This document shows, one piece after another, positions 1 through 10,877 of a DNA stretch of 64,000 bases (positions within the stretch are counted from its first letter, which is position 1; every line of letters starts with the position of its first letter). Both the position numbers and the translations under genes were made by a program. The notes under the pieces were generated by a model, which did not search any database, was not told the DNA's origin, and was given only the letters and a program-made list of their open reading frames with translations. The DNA is from Echinicola soli (lineage in GTDB: Bacteria > Bacteroidota > Bacteroidia > Cytophagales > Cyclobacteriaceae): the NCBI RefSeq assembly GCF_006575665.1, contig NZ_CP041253.1, positions 2,331,001 to 2,395,000 of the forward strand. Direction: 5' to 3'.

Positions 1-1562
<1,562 letters not shown>

Positions 1563-1604
1563 CCGATTTCGGAGCCATTTATAATATGAAAGGGATATAA
1601 TCAT

Positions 1605-1648
1605 CCGGCCAATCTGCTACGGATAGCTATCCGTAGCAGATTGGCCGG
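1605..1648. terminator. 44-bp perfect palindrome, bidirectional terminator
   Basis: The two 22-base arms are perfectly complementary, with AGCT at the centre, and a T-rich run (TCTGTTTTT) follows on the + strand. It sits between the convergent katG and DUF2141 genes. It fits a strong intrinsic terminator for katG, and the symmetric stem could also serve the opposite strand, although no clear U-tract is seen in that direction. Confidence 0.7.
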
Positions 1649-1798
1649 TCTGTTTTTCCAGTGGTTGTTAAGTTGGGTTTTGATTTTATTGGAACATTAG
1701 ATCTCAAGGTCACTGGAGGCGGATTTATGAGATGAACAGAAGGTGCCCGGTGATAAACCGTTAGCGATTTTGGCCCTGAAAAATAATATTCATGATAA

Positions 1799-2221
1799 TC
1801 AATAACATAAATGTAGCTTGACATGCTGTAATCCTCTTGATAAATGGATGATATGTAAGGACGGGCCAGCGGATTTTAGCTCGCAAGAGAACTGACCGGA
1901 AAATGCAAAGCCTTCCTTGGGAACGCCAAAAAAGGAATAGTCCAACTTTCCATTTCCATTGCTGTCGTGTAATACTGCAATCATGTAATTCCCTTCAGGA
2001 AGCGCATCTAACCTGATGGGCAGCTGGTTTTCGTTTGCTGCTACTGTTTTTTCGAAAATTGGCTCCATTATTTCAGATGCCATGGTGTTTTCATCGAACA
2101 CCTGTATTTTTACATTCCCTCCCAGCTCCATATCAAGGTTGTCGACAGATATGATCGTATATGCGTATTCCAAATGATTTGGCTGCACTAAATACACCAG
2201 TAGTAGATAAAGTAAATTCAT
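1799..2221 (-). CDS. DUF2141 family secreted protein
   Basis: A 140-residue protein with an N-terminal hydrophobic stretch (residues 2-13, likely signal peptide). It carries the DUF2141 signature DSNGNGKLDYSFFGVPKEG near residues 87-105, preceded by the typical LPEGNYMIAVLHD strand. The family is widespread in Bacteroidota and predicted to be a small beta-sandwich; its role is unknown. It starts 13 bases after the stop of the upstream outer-membrane protein gene on the same strand, so the two probably form one transcript. I see no evidence for a specific function. Confidence 0.8.
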   Translation of the reverse strand: MNLLYLLLVYLVQPNHLEYAYTIISVDNLDMELGGNVKIQVFDENTMASEIMEPIFEKTVAANENQLPIRLDALPEGNYMIAVLHDSNGNGKLDYSFFGVPKEGFAFSGQFSCELKSAGPSLHIIHLSRGLQHVKLHLCY

Positions 2222-2234
2222 TTTTTATAATCCA

Positions 2235-3473
2235 TTATTTGTAAACTGGTTTTTGGAACCAGACGTCAGCAATGTTGAAATTAAGGGTGATGCCATGGGT
2301 GGTTTCTTTGGAAAGTTGGGAAACGTCACCTTTCTGCTGGTATTGATAGGAAAGATTGATTCGGGTAAATCCTTGAATGGGAACACCAAGGCCAAGGCTA
2401 GCTCCTTTGACATTGATCGGTACACCACCTGATTTGATATACCCGGTGTCATAAAATAATCCGGCAGAAAAATTCATCCTGTCCAGCAACTTATAACTAT
2501 AGAAATTGGGCATCAATTCAGCACCTACACTTAACCTGTGGCTATTGGTGTAGTTTTCCCATGCCGGGGAAAACATCTTATAGCTGTAGTCGGCGGCAAT
2601 AAGCCACTTTTTACTTTGGTAGGCCAGCCCGCCTTTTAGCGAGGTCCCTAACTTGGTGATCTCCTCAATACTTGATGTTTCATAAAGGACCGAATCGGTT
2701 TCATTAAGATAGGCCATCGACGTGGTGCTGGTTTTTAGCCTGGCAGGGAATTCATAAGAAAGGCCTATGTTTACTTGCTTATCACCTCTTTTAAAGGCTA
2801 CATATTGCAGCCCGGCATCCAGTCCATACCCATTATAATTGTCCCGGTCGTTCATGGTGAAACCTGCCACGGACCCGCTGGTCACTTCGTCCGTATCATA
2901 GTACTTTTCGTGGTTGATATGACCAAAAGCAAAATATGGCCTCACACCTAATGTCAGTCTTGGGGTAACATCGAAGGCAAAGTTGGCAAAGGCCTTGTTG
3001 ATATTGCCGTAACCATTGATGGCCTTGTCAAAAGGTGTATCAAAACCGGCAAAGTAGGTCTTTTTCACAAAACTGTAATCCACACTGGCGATGGGCATGA
3101 TCCCCAAGCTAAGAGCCGATTTCCGGGATGTCCTGAACCAAAAAGATACCAAGCTAAGATTGGTCCTGTTGATGGTAATTTCCTCAGAGGAGGTCTGGAT
3201 ATTCATTAACCTATAATCCACCTGCGCATCGGCCATAAAATTATATGCCGTAACACTGGTGCCGTTGGCAGGGTTGAGGTAATTCAGGAAATAAGGCGAC
3301 CGGGCTGCCACACCGCTCCCCGATAATCTTGCCGCTTGGCCAAAATTGCTTTCTGATAATAAACCTACCCCATAGGAAGAATAAAGTGAGCCGTCGCCCC
3401 TTTGGGCCAACAGCTCACCCTGAAAAATCAGAAAACAAACACTACAACAAAGTATCCTTAGCATGGCATGCAT
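2235..3473 (-). CDS. Putative outer-membrane beta-barrel protein
   Basis: 412 residues with a signal peptide (hydrophobic core LRILCCSVCFLIF, likely cleavage after LLAQ). The rest is rich in alternating aromatic and polar strands, with the YSSYGVGLL start and YLNPAN segment typical of Bacteroidota membrane proteins resembling FadL-type porins. The last residues (VWFQKPVYK) do not end in the usual aromatic. An in-frame ATG three codons later (3464) is an equally good start and places the signal peptide better. It is probably cotranscribed with the DUF2141 gene. Substrate unknown; the FadL resemblance is from general look, not a search. Confidence 0.65.
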   Translation of the reverse strand: MHAMLRILCCSVCFLIFQGELLAQRGDGSLYSSYGVGLLSESNFGQAARLSGSGVAARSPYFLNYLNPANGTSVTAYNFMADAQVDYRLMNIQTSSEEITINRTNLSLVSFWFRTSRKSALSLGIMPIASVDYSFVKKTYFAGFDTPFDKAINGYGNINKAFANFAFDVTPRLTLGVRPYFAFGHINHEKYYDTDEVTSGSVAGFTMNDRDNYNGYGLDAGLQYVAFKRGDKQVNIGLSYEFPARLKTSTTSMAYLNETDSVLYETSSIEEITKLGTSLKGGLAYQSKKWLIAADYSYKMFSPAWENYTNSHRLSVGAELMPNFYSYKLLDRMNFSAGLFYDTGYIKSGGVPINVKGASLGLGVPIQGFTRINLSYQYQQKGDVSQLSKETTHGITLNFNIADVWFQKPVYK

Positions 3474-3731
3474 AATTTGAAATTTTCATGCAAGGTAGTT
3501 TCAGCAGGATCCCTATTTCCGATTTATAGACCAACACCTTGAATTTCACGACGAGTATGTGTTTTAGAATAAAAATCACTGTCCATTCAGCGGAAATGAA
3601 TATTTGGCACATATAGAGCACATGTGCTGTTTCATCGACAAAAAACACCTGCAAATCTATTTTTTCGACATTCCCCACCGCTTTATGGTTGCTTTGTAGC
3701 CAATAAAAAAGTCCTCACCTGGGGATAATAT

Positions 3732-5009
3732 ATGATAAAAGACAAACCATTATTCCATTTACTGTCACTTCTCGTCCTGTCGGGCTGTTTTCAAAACGAC
3801 ACGCTTACAGAATCACAAATGGTCGTGGATAGCGATGAACTGGAACTTCGGCTGATCGAATATACCGATGTGGACCTGTTCACTTATTTTAATGATTCGC
3901 TGGTGACCAATTCCATCAGTTCGTTTATGCTTGGCCATCATGAGGATGATATAAGGGGGCAAATCCATGCCGAACCCTATTTGCAGTTTGGGCTAAGTTC
4001 CGGAACTACCATTGAGGAAGAAGGTAGACTGGATTCGACGGTCCTGGTACTGTTTTACGAGGAGTACCACTATGATACGCTGCCGGCTTTTGATGTGGCG
4101 GTTTATGAATTGACCGAAGAACTCGAAGCAGATGACAATGGCGATATCTACAGCTACCAGACTTTCGGCCATACCGACCAGCCTATGGCATTCGTCCCCT
4201 CCAGGGTCGTTCCCCACAAAGACTCCCTGACCATCACCTTACCGGCAGACTTTGGTGAACGCTTTTTCGAACTGGGAAAAGACCATGACGGTCCCTTCGC
4301 TTCCACCGAAAACCTGGAAGAGGTATTTAAGGGGCTTATGCTGAGCACCGAGGATAACAGTGCCCTCATGAGCTTTTCAGAGGATTCCTATATTGGATTC
4401 TATTACCGTATTCCCAGCGACCTGGACGAAGGGGCCAAGGTACTGAAGCTTACCGTCGCTGCCGGCAGTCAACAATATACGCATTTGGGCATCGATCGCA
4501 GTTCGTTATTTTATGTGTCACCAGACGCCTACGAAAATATCCCAAGGGAAAAATCCGGAGATGTGGTCATGGCAGACCTTATCCTGGGGGCCTCCATCCG
4601 CTTGGAACTTCCCAATATCCATGAGCTGCTGGAGCTGGCGGATGATTATTATATCACCACCGCCAGCCTTAGACTTCCCTTAAAGCCAGATACCTACAAT
4701 CAGTATTTCAATACTCCCTTGACGACGATAAACATCAGTATTGTCGACAAAAAGAACCTGATTATTCAGCAAATAGGAAGCACTGCTATAACCTCCTGGG
4801 ACGAGCAATTTCAGGAAAAGACGTTTTATGAAGTCCCCATAAAACCGTTCATCGACTATAAACTCTCCAAGGGAATAAACAATCAGGATGCGTTGTGGAT
4901 CAGCGTACCTGCATCCACGGGCACCATAGAGACCAGTGGACTTATCCTTTCGGATATTTCCGGGGAACAAAAAATAAAAATAGACATAACATATCTTCCA
5001 TTAAATTAA
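3732..5009 (+). CDS. DUF4270-type lipoprotein
   Basis: 425 residues. The N-terminus has a lipoprotein signal with lipobox LSGC (Cys19). The body has the long beta-rich layout and segments (SDELELRLIEYTDVDLFTYF near 34-53) seen in DUF4270 proteins of Bacteroidota, which are cell-surface or periplasmic lipoproteins of unknown role. A Kelch lipoprotein gene follows after only 6 bases, an association common for this family, so they likely act together at the envelope. The family assignment is from pattern memory. Nothing suggests damage. Confidence 0.65.
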   Translation: MIKDKPLFHLLSLLVLSGCFQNDTLTESQMVVDSDELELRLIEYTDVDLFTYFNDSLVTNSISSFMLGHHEDDIRGQIHAEPYLQFGLSSGTTIEEEGRLDSTVLVLFYEEYHYDTLPAFDVAVYELTEELEADDNGDIYSYQTFGHTDQPMAFVPSRVVPHKDSLTITLPADFGERFFELGKDHDGPFASTENLEEVFKGLMLSTEDNSALMSFSEDSYIGFYYRIPSDLDEGAKVLKLTVAAGSQQYTHLGIDRSSLFYVSPDAYENIPREKSGDVVMADLILGASIRLELPNIHELLELADDYYITTASLRLPLKPDTYNQYFNTPLTTINISIVDKKNLIIQQIGSTAITSWDEQFQEKTFYEVPIKPFIDYKLSKGINNQDALWISVPASTGTIETSGLILSDISGEQKIKIDITYLPLN

Positions 5010-5015
5010 AAAAAA

Positions 5016-6005
5016 ATGTGCAAAGTGAAATTAGTAAACTTCCTCCTCGCTCTTTTAGGACTACTGGGCACGGTGTCTTGTGCCGGTGATGAAGAGGAAA
5101 CATCAGAAGGAAACTGGGTCAGAAGATCGTATTTCGATGGGGATAGCAGGTCCAATGCCGCGGCTTTTTCCATAGGTGACCGTGCCTTCATCATGGGCGG
5201 CTATACAGGCGATGAATATTTGAATGATTTCTGGGAATATAATCCGGCTGGGGACTATTGGGAACGAAGAGGTGATTTCCCGGGTACCGCAAGAAGCAAT
5301 GCAGTAGCCTTTTCCATTGATGGTAAAGGCTATATCGGGACAGGCTATGACGGAACGGACAGGCTAAAGGATTTTTGGGAATACGATCCCGACACGGACA
5401 CATGGACGGAAGTGGCCTCTTTTGGTGGCACGGCACGTTACGATGCAGTGGGTTTTTCACTTACGGGAAAAGGTTATATTGGGACGGGCTATGACGGCAG
5501 CGAACAGAAAGATTTCTGGCAATATGACCCAGCGACGGATTCCTGGGAGCAGATCATCAGCATGGGTGGAGCCAAAAGGCAGGGAGCAACGGCTTTTGTT
5601 ATCGATGACATTGCGTATGTTTGCACAGGACTCAACAATGGTTCCTACGAATTTGACCTGTGGGCTTTGGACGGTAATACTTTGGAGTGGACCAAAAAAG
5701 AAGACTTGGACTATGACGATGATTATTTGATCTATCGATCCAATGGAAGTTCCTTTACCATCGGCGGTTACGGATATATCACCGTTGGGAGCAGGGGATC
5801 CATAATCGGCAGCACTTGGGAGTACGATCCGTCCACCGATACCTGGGCAGAGAAAACCGATTACGAAGGCACTTTCCGAACCGGTGCTTCAGCGTTTTCT
5901 GTCAATGGGGAAAGGGCCTACGTGCTGCTTGGAAAGAGCTCCAGCCTTCGGTTTGATGATATCTGGGAGCTGGAACCCTTTGTGGACTATGATGAAGAGG
6001 ACTGA
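5016..6005 (+). CDS. Kelch-repeat lipoprotein
   Basis: 329 residues with a lipobox (TVSC, Cys about residue 23) followed by an acidic linker. Six or so Kelch blades follow, with repeated units of the type GYIGTGYDG...DFWEYDPxTDTWxxxxxF, which should close a beta-propeller anchored to a membrane. Similar lipoproteins are found beside DUF4270 genes. The start is the ATG after an A-rich stretch, 6 bases past the preceding stop. Ligand unknown. A histidine kinase gene starts 17 bases downstream, so the whole run to 7824 may be one operon. Confidence 0.85.
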   Translation: MCKVKLVNFLLALLGLLGTVSCAGDEEETSEGNWVRRSYFDGDSRSNAAAFSIGDRAFIMGGYTGDEYLNDFWEYNPAGDYWERRGDFPGTARSNAVAFSIDGKGYIGTGYDGTDRLKDFWEYDPDTDTWTEVASFGGTARYDAVGFSLTGKGYIGTGYDGSEQKDFWQYDPATDSWEQIISMGGAKRQGATAFVIDDIAYVCTGLNNGSYEFDLWALDGNTLEWTKKEDLDYDDDYLIYRSNGSSFTIGGYGYITVGSRGSIIGSTWEYDPSTDTWAEKTDYEGTFRTGASAFSVNGERAYVLLGKSSSLRFDDIWELEPFVDYDEED

Positions 6006-6022
6006 CCTATTATGACTGAATA

Positions 6023-7084
6023 ATGTTAGAAGTACGGCGAAAAAACACATTAAAGGTGATCATTCACCTGTTGGTACTGGGGATCATTATGTCCCCGGCA
6101 CTTTCCTTTTTGACAGATGACAATGTCCGGTCCGTTTCGCTGTTTTATTTCAGTATCACCAATGTCGGCCTCCTTCTTTTTTATCTCATCAATGTAATAT
6201 GGCTTATCCCAAAATTCATCCTAAATAGCAAATACCTTCAGTATGCATGTTTCTTCCTGCTCTTTATGGCGGTTTTTGTGTGTTTGAACCATTACTTCAG
6301 GGATATTCCTCCGGAAATGTTTCCTAAGCACCATTCAAATGAAATGAGGGAATTTAAGAAGCCTCCCGTAAATTTCCATTTCTTCATGCCTTCCCTGATC
6401 CGTTTTTTGATGATTATGGGACTGGGGACCAGTATAGAGCTGATATTGCAGTTTGAAAGAGAGAAAAAGAAATATGAAGAACTGGAGAAACAAAAGATCA
6501 TCAACGAGTTAAACTTTCTTAAAAATCAGCTAAACCCTCACTTTCTGTTTAATGCTTTGAACAATATTTATTCTCTTGCAAGAAAAAAATCGGAAGACAC
6601 TACCCCGGCAATCCTGTTGCTTTCCGATATGTTGCGGTATGTCCTTTATGAATCGGGAAAGGATAAGGTAACACTGGGGCAGGAAGTCGACTTTATCAAG
6701 AATTATGTGAGTTTGGAAAAGCTAAAGTACCATCCGGAAATTGCTCCCAAGATCAACTGCTCGTTCTCAATCGAAAACGAGCAGTATCCTATTGAACCTC
6801 TGCTCTTTGTCACCTTGATCGAAAATGCCTTTAAACATGGTATCAGTTATTTGGCCCCCTCTTTCATCATGATTTCCATAAAAGAAAACCATAAGGAAAT
6901 CTTGCTCTCCGTCATTAACAGTGTAGGGGCTCAAAAAGACGGTGTCTTCACGAATACCAACACCGAGGGAGTGGGCATTACCAATTTGCGAAAACGGATG
7001 CAACTCCTCTATCCAGGAAAACACAGCTTCAAACAAGTGTATGAAAACAGCACCTTCAAAAGTTTTTTGACCATCCGGAAATGA
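6023..7084 (+). CDS. LytS-family sensor histidine kinase
   Basis: 353 residues. About four membrane helices lie in residues 10-145, followed by a short coiled coil and the His_kinase domain with the phosphoacceptor motif NQLNPHFLFNALNNIY (near residues 167-182) and the ATP-binding segments VTLIENAFKHGI and GVGITNLRKRMQLLYPG. This is the short LytS/YpdB-partner type that feeds LytTR regulators. Its stop overlaps the ATG of the next gene (ATGA), so the pair is translationally coupled. The linkage with the DUF4270 and Kelch lipoproteins suggests an envelope signal, which is inference. Confidence 0.92.
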   Translation: MLEVRRKNTLKVIIHLLVLGIIMSPALSFLTDDNVRSVSLFYFSITNVGLLLFYLINVIWLIPKFILNSKYLQYACFFLLFMAVFVCLNHYFRDIPPEMFPKHHSNEMREFKKPPVNFHFFMPSLIRFLMIMGLGTSIELILQFEREKKKYEELEKQKIINELNFLKNQLNPHFLFNALNNIYSLARKKSEDTTPAILLLSDMLRYVLYESGKDKVTLGQEVDFIKNYVSLEKLKYHPEIAPKINCSFSIENEQYPIEPLLFVTLIENAFKHGISYLAPSFIMISIKENHKEILLSVINSVGAQKDGVFTNTNTEGVGITNLRKRMQLLYPGKHSFKQVYENSTFKSFLTIRK

Positions 7085-7824
7085 ATATCAACTGTATCAT
7101 CATAGATGACGAAACACTGGCATTGGATATTTTGGAAGATTATATTTCCAAAATACCCATGCTCACTTTGCAGGGGAAGTTTAATTCAGCCATTCAGGCC
7201 ATGGACTGTATCATGCGCAATAAAGTAGACCTTATATTTTTGGACATCAATATGCCCGACATCAATGGCATTAAGTTTTACGAAGGCCTGCCCCATAAAC
7301 CAAAGGTAATCTTTACCACTGCTTATAGTGAATATGCAGTTAAGGGGTTTGAAATCAATGCGGTGGACTATTTACTGAAACCCATCAGTTTTGACCGGTT
7401 TTTTCAAGCAGTGAGCAAAATATTCAATAACACGGATATGGCAAAGGAGCGGAATCCAAAGCAGCTTGAGGAGTCAATGGCCATTAAGGACCATAGCAGT
7501 TTTATTTTTGCCAAAGTGGAGCATAGTACCGTAAAGATCAATCTTCGCGACATTTCCTGTTTTGAGGGATTTAAGGACTATGTGAAAATCCACTTGATCA
7601 ATGAAAGCAAACCTATCCTGACATTAAACTCCATTAAGCATTATGAAATGAGCCTGTTTTCCAAAGGGTTTATCCGCATCCATAAATCTTATGTCGTTTC
7701 TGTTGACCAAATTGAAAACATTAGCCGGAACAAGGTAAAACTTTACAACAAAGACCTATTCATTACCATTGGGGAATCCTATCGGGATTTTTTCTATGAG
7801 CTGGTGGTGAGAAAGAACCTTTAG
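7081..7824 (+). CDS. LytTR-family response regulator
   Basis: 247 residues. The N-terminal receiver has acidic residues DDE near residue 9, the phosphoacceptor Asp in LIFLDINMPDINGIKF (about residue 58) and the conserved Lys in YLLKPISF. The C-terminal part (about 140-245) is a LytTR DNA-binding domain, with FIRIHKSYVVSVDQIENISRNKV typical of its second half. It is the partner of the kinase whose stop codon it overlaps. Target promoters are not identifiable here. Confidence 0.94.
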   Translation: MNINCIIIDDETLALDILEDYISKIPMLTLQGKFNSAIQAMDCIMRNKVDLIFLDINMPDINGIKFYEGLPHKPKVIFTTAYSEYAVKGFEINAVDYLLKPISFDRFFQAVSKIFNNTDMAKERNPKQLEESMAIKDHSSFIFAKVEHSTVKINLRDISCFEGFKDYVKIHLINESKPILTLNSIKHYEMSLFSKGFIRIHKSYVVSVDQIENISRNKVKLYNKDLFITIGESYRDFFYELVVRKNL

Positions 7825-7998
7825 GAATAACATGGCTACTTTTTCGAAAACACTATATAGTACCCTTCAGGATAAATGCTACACCATAACTAATGCTCAT
7901 TGTCAAATATATCGCTTCTTTTAACAGTGAAATCTGCAGTTTCTGTGAATAACTTTTATCGGGGGAGTAGCTGCCGATAATTAAAGATATTCGGAAAA

Positions 7999-8619
7999 TT
8001 AATCAGCAGAATAGTTTACCCGGGTAAGGATACTTCTTCCCAGGGTGACTTCGTCGGTGTACTCCAATTCCCCACCGATAGGGATACCGCGGGCGATGGT
8101 ACTTACTTTGGTACCTTTTTCTTTGAGTTTTCGGGTGATGTAAAAAGCAGTAGTGTCACCTTCCATCGTGGAGGGCAGAGCCAGGATGACTTCCGAAACA
8201 GGATCTCCGGCGTGGGGATGATCGATCCGATGTAACAATGATTCGATTTTAAGCTCCTCAGGACCGATTCCCTGGATGGGGGATATCACTCCTCCAAGTA
8301 CATGGTAGAGGCCATTGTATTGGGAGGTATTTTCGATAGCAAGAACGTCTGGGATGTCTTCTACGACGCAGATAAGGCTTCGGTCACGCCGTGCGCCCTG
8401 GCATACGCTACAGATTTTCTGGTCGGAGATGTTATGGCATAGGTGACAGTAGGAGGTCCCTTTCCGGAGCTTGGAGATTGCTTCGGTGAGGTTGTCGGAA
8501 ACGGCCTCTGGTTGCTTTAGCAAATGGAGGGCAAGACGTAAGGCTGTTTTCTTGCCTATGCCGGGTAACCTGCTGATCTCATTGACCGCATCTTCGATGA
8601 GTTTGGAGGGAAAGTTCAC
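7999..8619 (-). CDS. recR: Recombination mediator protein RecR
   Basis: 206 residues, full length. In order are the helix-hairpin-helix (RLPGIGKKTALRLALHLL), the four-cysteine zinc motif CHLCHN...CSVC (residues 58-72), and a Toprim domain starting at SLICVVED with the acidic residues typical of RecR. RecR with RecO/RecF loads RecA at gaps during repair. It follows clpS by 13 bases on the same strand. Confidence 0.97.
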   Translation of the reverse strand: MNFPSKLIEDAVNEISRLPGIGKKTALRLALHLLKQPEAVSDNLTEAISKLRKGTSYCHLCHNISDQKICSVCQGARRDRSLICVVEDIPDVLAIENTSQYNGLYHVLGGVISPIQGIGPEELKIESLLHRIDHPHAGDPVSEVILALPSTMEGDTTAFYITRKLKEKGTKVSTIARGIPIGGELEYTDEVTLGRSILTRVNYSAD

Positions 8620-8632
8620 CGGATAAAGGGGA

Positions 8633-8926
8633 TTAAACGATGACAGCCTGGATACCTGCGTCCAGAATAGACTGGCACATCGGCTTCAATTGCTTCATGC
8701 TGCCTTTTTTGACAGCGCATTTGCCTTTGTAGTGGATGATCATGGTGCACTGTTCGGCCTGCTCCTGGGAATGTTTGCAAACTTTGATCAATACTTTGGC
8801 CACATGGTCAAAGGTGTTGATGTCATCGTTAAATACCACCAGGTCATGCTCTTCCGTGTCTACAACATCTTCCAGCAAGATTTCCACTTCCTCTTCTACA
8901 GTATGTTCTAATGGTTGCATGCTCAT
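8633..8926 (-). CDS. clpS: Clp protease adaptor ClpS
   Basis: 97 residues. The core LVVFNDDINTFDHVAKVL is the ClpS fold with the NDD..TF motif that binds N-degron substrates, and the later EQAEQCTMIIHYKGKCAVKKG carries the conserved second half. ClpS delivers N-end-rule proteins to ClpAP or ClpCP. Met3 is an alternative start. It is upstream of recR in a likely two-gene unit; a functional link between them is not implied. Confidence 0.95.
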   Translation of the reverse strand: MSMQPLEHTVEEEVEILLEDVVDTEEHDLVVFNDDINTFDHVAKVLIKVCKHSQEQAEQCTMIIHYKGKCAVKKGSMKQLKPMCQSILDAGIQAVIV

Positions 8927-8980
8927 TTTGCAAAGTTAATAATTATAAACAAATTAGCAGCCTTTATGATATAGCATACT

Positions 8981-10447
8981 ATGGATTCAAATTTAATACT
9001 CCTCGTCATAACATCCTATTTTCTGTTGTTGTTCATTATTTCTTATTTTACTTCCAGAAAAGTATCGCAGGAGACATTTTTCACGGGAGACCGGGAATCA
9101 CCTTGGTTCTTGGTGGCTTTCGGGATGATCGGTGCGTCACTGTCCGGGGTGACTTTTATCAGCGTGCCGGGAGAAGTGGGGAATACCAATTTTTATTATT
9201 TTCAAGTCGTATTAGGCTATACGGTGGGCTATTTGACGATTGCAAAGGTGCTGCTGCCACTGTATTATCGGATGAATTTAGTGTCAATTTATGCCTATTT
9301 GGAGGATCGATTTGGGTTTTGGTCGTATAAGACTGGTGCTTTTTTCTTTATCCTTTCCAGGACATTGGGCTCTTCCATTAGGGTGTTTTTGGTGGCAGGG
9401 GTGCTGCAGTTGATCTTGTTTGATGATTGGGGGATACCATTTTGGGTGTCGGTGCTGATTACTGTTTCCCTGATTTGGCTGTATACCCATCGGGGAGGGA
9501 TCAAGACCGTGGTATGGACCGATACGCTGCAGACCCTGTTCATGCTATTGGCAGTAGGTACGAGTATTTACTTGGTGGGAAAAGACCTTGGCATCAGTGG
9601 AGTGGGAGGGCTTGTTGGCCGTGTTTTTGTCGATTCCCGATCGGAGATTTTCAACTGGGACTGGCAGGCGGGAACCAATTTCTTCAAGCAGTTTGCCAGT
9701 GGGGCATTTATTACTATTGTGATGACAGGGCTGGACCAGGACATGATGCAGAAAAACCTTACCTGTAGAAACATCGGTGATGCGCAGAAGAACATGTTTT
9801 GGTTTACCATCATCTTGGTGTTTGTAAACCTATGCTTTTTAGTCCTTGGGGTTTTGCTGTACCATTACTGCGAAGTTAACAATATCACCCTTCCGGTGAG
9901 GACAGATGATCTTTATCCCATGCTGGCAACGGAGCATTTCAGTGTATTTGCCGGGACGGTTTTTGTATTGGGGATTATTGCTGCGGCTTACTCCAGTGCA
10001 GACTCCACCTTGACCGCATTGACGACCTCATTCTGCTACGATTTTCTGGATATCGAGCGGAACTATACCAGGGTTCGCCAACAGGCAATCCGTAAAAAAG
10101 TCCACTTGGTCTTTACTGGGGTGATGTTTTTGGTGATCCTTCTATTTAGGTGGATCAATGACCAAAGCGTGATCAATACCGTTTTTGTGATTGCAGGCTA
10201 TACATATGGGCCACTACTGGGGCTGTACAGCTTCGGGTTGTTTACCAAGCGGGTAGTAAAAGATAAAGCGGTGCCATGGATAGCTGTCATAGCACCATTT
10301 TTAACCTTTATTTTGAGCTTAAATTCAAAAAAATGGCTTTTCGGTTATGAATTTGGGTTTGAAGTACTCATTCTGAATGGAGGGGTGATGTTTTTAGGCT
10401 TGTTGATTTTTAGCCAGAAGAAAGGAGGCTGGCCCGAAACAAGGTGA
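8981..10447 (+). CDS. Sodium:solute symporter (SSS family)
   Basis: 488 residues with about 13 membrane helices. SSS marks are GASLSGVTFISVPGEVG near residues 47-63, GGIKTVVWTDTLQT near 171-184, and AAYSSADSTLTALTTSF near 336-352, the helix that lines the Na+ site. It is clearly paralogous to the symporter at 52650-54086: the same segments are nearly identical in both. The other copy is linked to MurQ, so a sugar substrate is possible, but nothing at this locus shows it. It is divergent from clpS, with a 54-base shared promoter region. Confidence 0.9.
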   Translation: MDSNLILLVITSYFLLLFIISYFTSRKVSQETFFTGDRESPWFLVAFGMIGASLSGVTFISVPGEVGNTNFYYFQVVLGYTVGYLTIAKVLLPLYYRMNLVSIYAYLEDRFGFWSYKTGAFFFILSRTLGSSIRVFLVAGVLQLILFDDWGIPFWVSVLITVSLIWLYTHRGGIKTVVWTDTLQTLFMLLAVGTSIYLVGKDLGISGVGGLVGRVFVDSRSEIFNWDWQAGTNFFKQFASGAFITIVMTGLDQDMMQKNLTCRNIGDAQKNMFWFTIILVFVNLCFLVLGVLLYHYCEVNNITLPVRTDDLYPMLATEHFSVFAGTVFVLGIIAAAYSSADSTLTALTTSFCYDFLDIERNYTRVRQQAIRKKVHLVFTGVMFLVILLFRWINDQSVINTVFVIAGYTYGPLLGLYSFGLFTKRVVKDKAVPWIAVIAPFLTFILSLNSKKWLFGYEFGFEVLILNGGVMFLGLLIFSQKKGGWPETR

Positions 10448-10508
10448 TACGTCCCGCTTCACATCAAAATGATGATAGCCGGATGGTTCTGAGCCTGCCT
10501 CCTTCTGA

Positions 10509-10877
10509 TTAAACTTCTCCGTGTTCGATTAAGGTATTAAGCCTTTTTAGACGTTTCAATTGATTCTCTAACGTGTCCAGAGATCCATCTAGTGATACCA
10601 TGACGGAGAAATTGTTCCCCTGTATTGCGCTTCCATTGATGTGCTTGCGCTTGATGCTGGGGGTGCCGTTTACCAGTTCTTGGATTTGTACATCGTATAA
10701 CTCGGAGAGTTTGATTGCATCGTCCATTTTTAGATTTGAACGACCCTGTTCGTATCTTGAGTAAGCGGTGTAGTCTTTTTTACCAAGGTAGTCAGCGATG
10801 TATTCTTGGGTAAATCCCCTAAGGACACGGTATTTTCTGAGGTTTTCGGCAATGTGTTGTTTTAGTTCCTTTTCCAT
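10509..10877 (-). CDS. XRE-type helix-turn-helix regulator
   Basis: 122 residues. The N-terminal HTH_3 domain spans about residues 10-65 (LRKYRVLRGFTQEYIADYLG, then YSRYEQGRSNLKMDDAIKLSELYDV). A short basic linker (IKRKHING) and a C-terminal helix that may dimerise follow. It is transcribed towards the symporter gene and preceded by a 550-base non-coding region. Its target is unknown. Confidence 0.9.
   Translation of the reverse strand: MEKELKQHIAENLRKYRVLRGFTQEYIADYLGKKDYTAYSRYEQGRSNLKMDDAIKLSELYDVQIQELVNGTPSIKRKHINGSAIQGNNFSVMVSLDGSLDTLENQLKRLKRLNTLIEHGEV

Noticed and set aside
3442..3678. 78-codon frame on the minus strand upstream of the beta-barrel gene
   Set aside because: It overlaps the signal-peptide region of the real gene, has no family features and looks like a chance frame.
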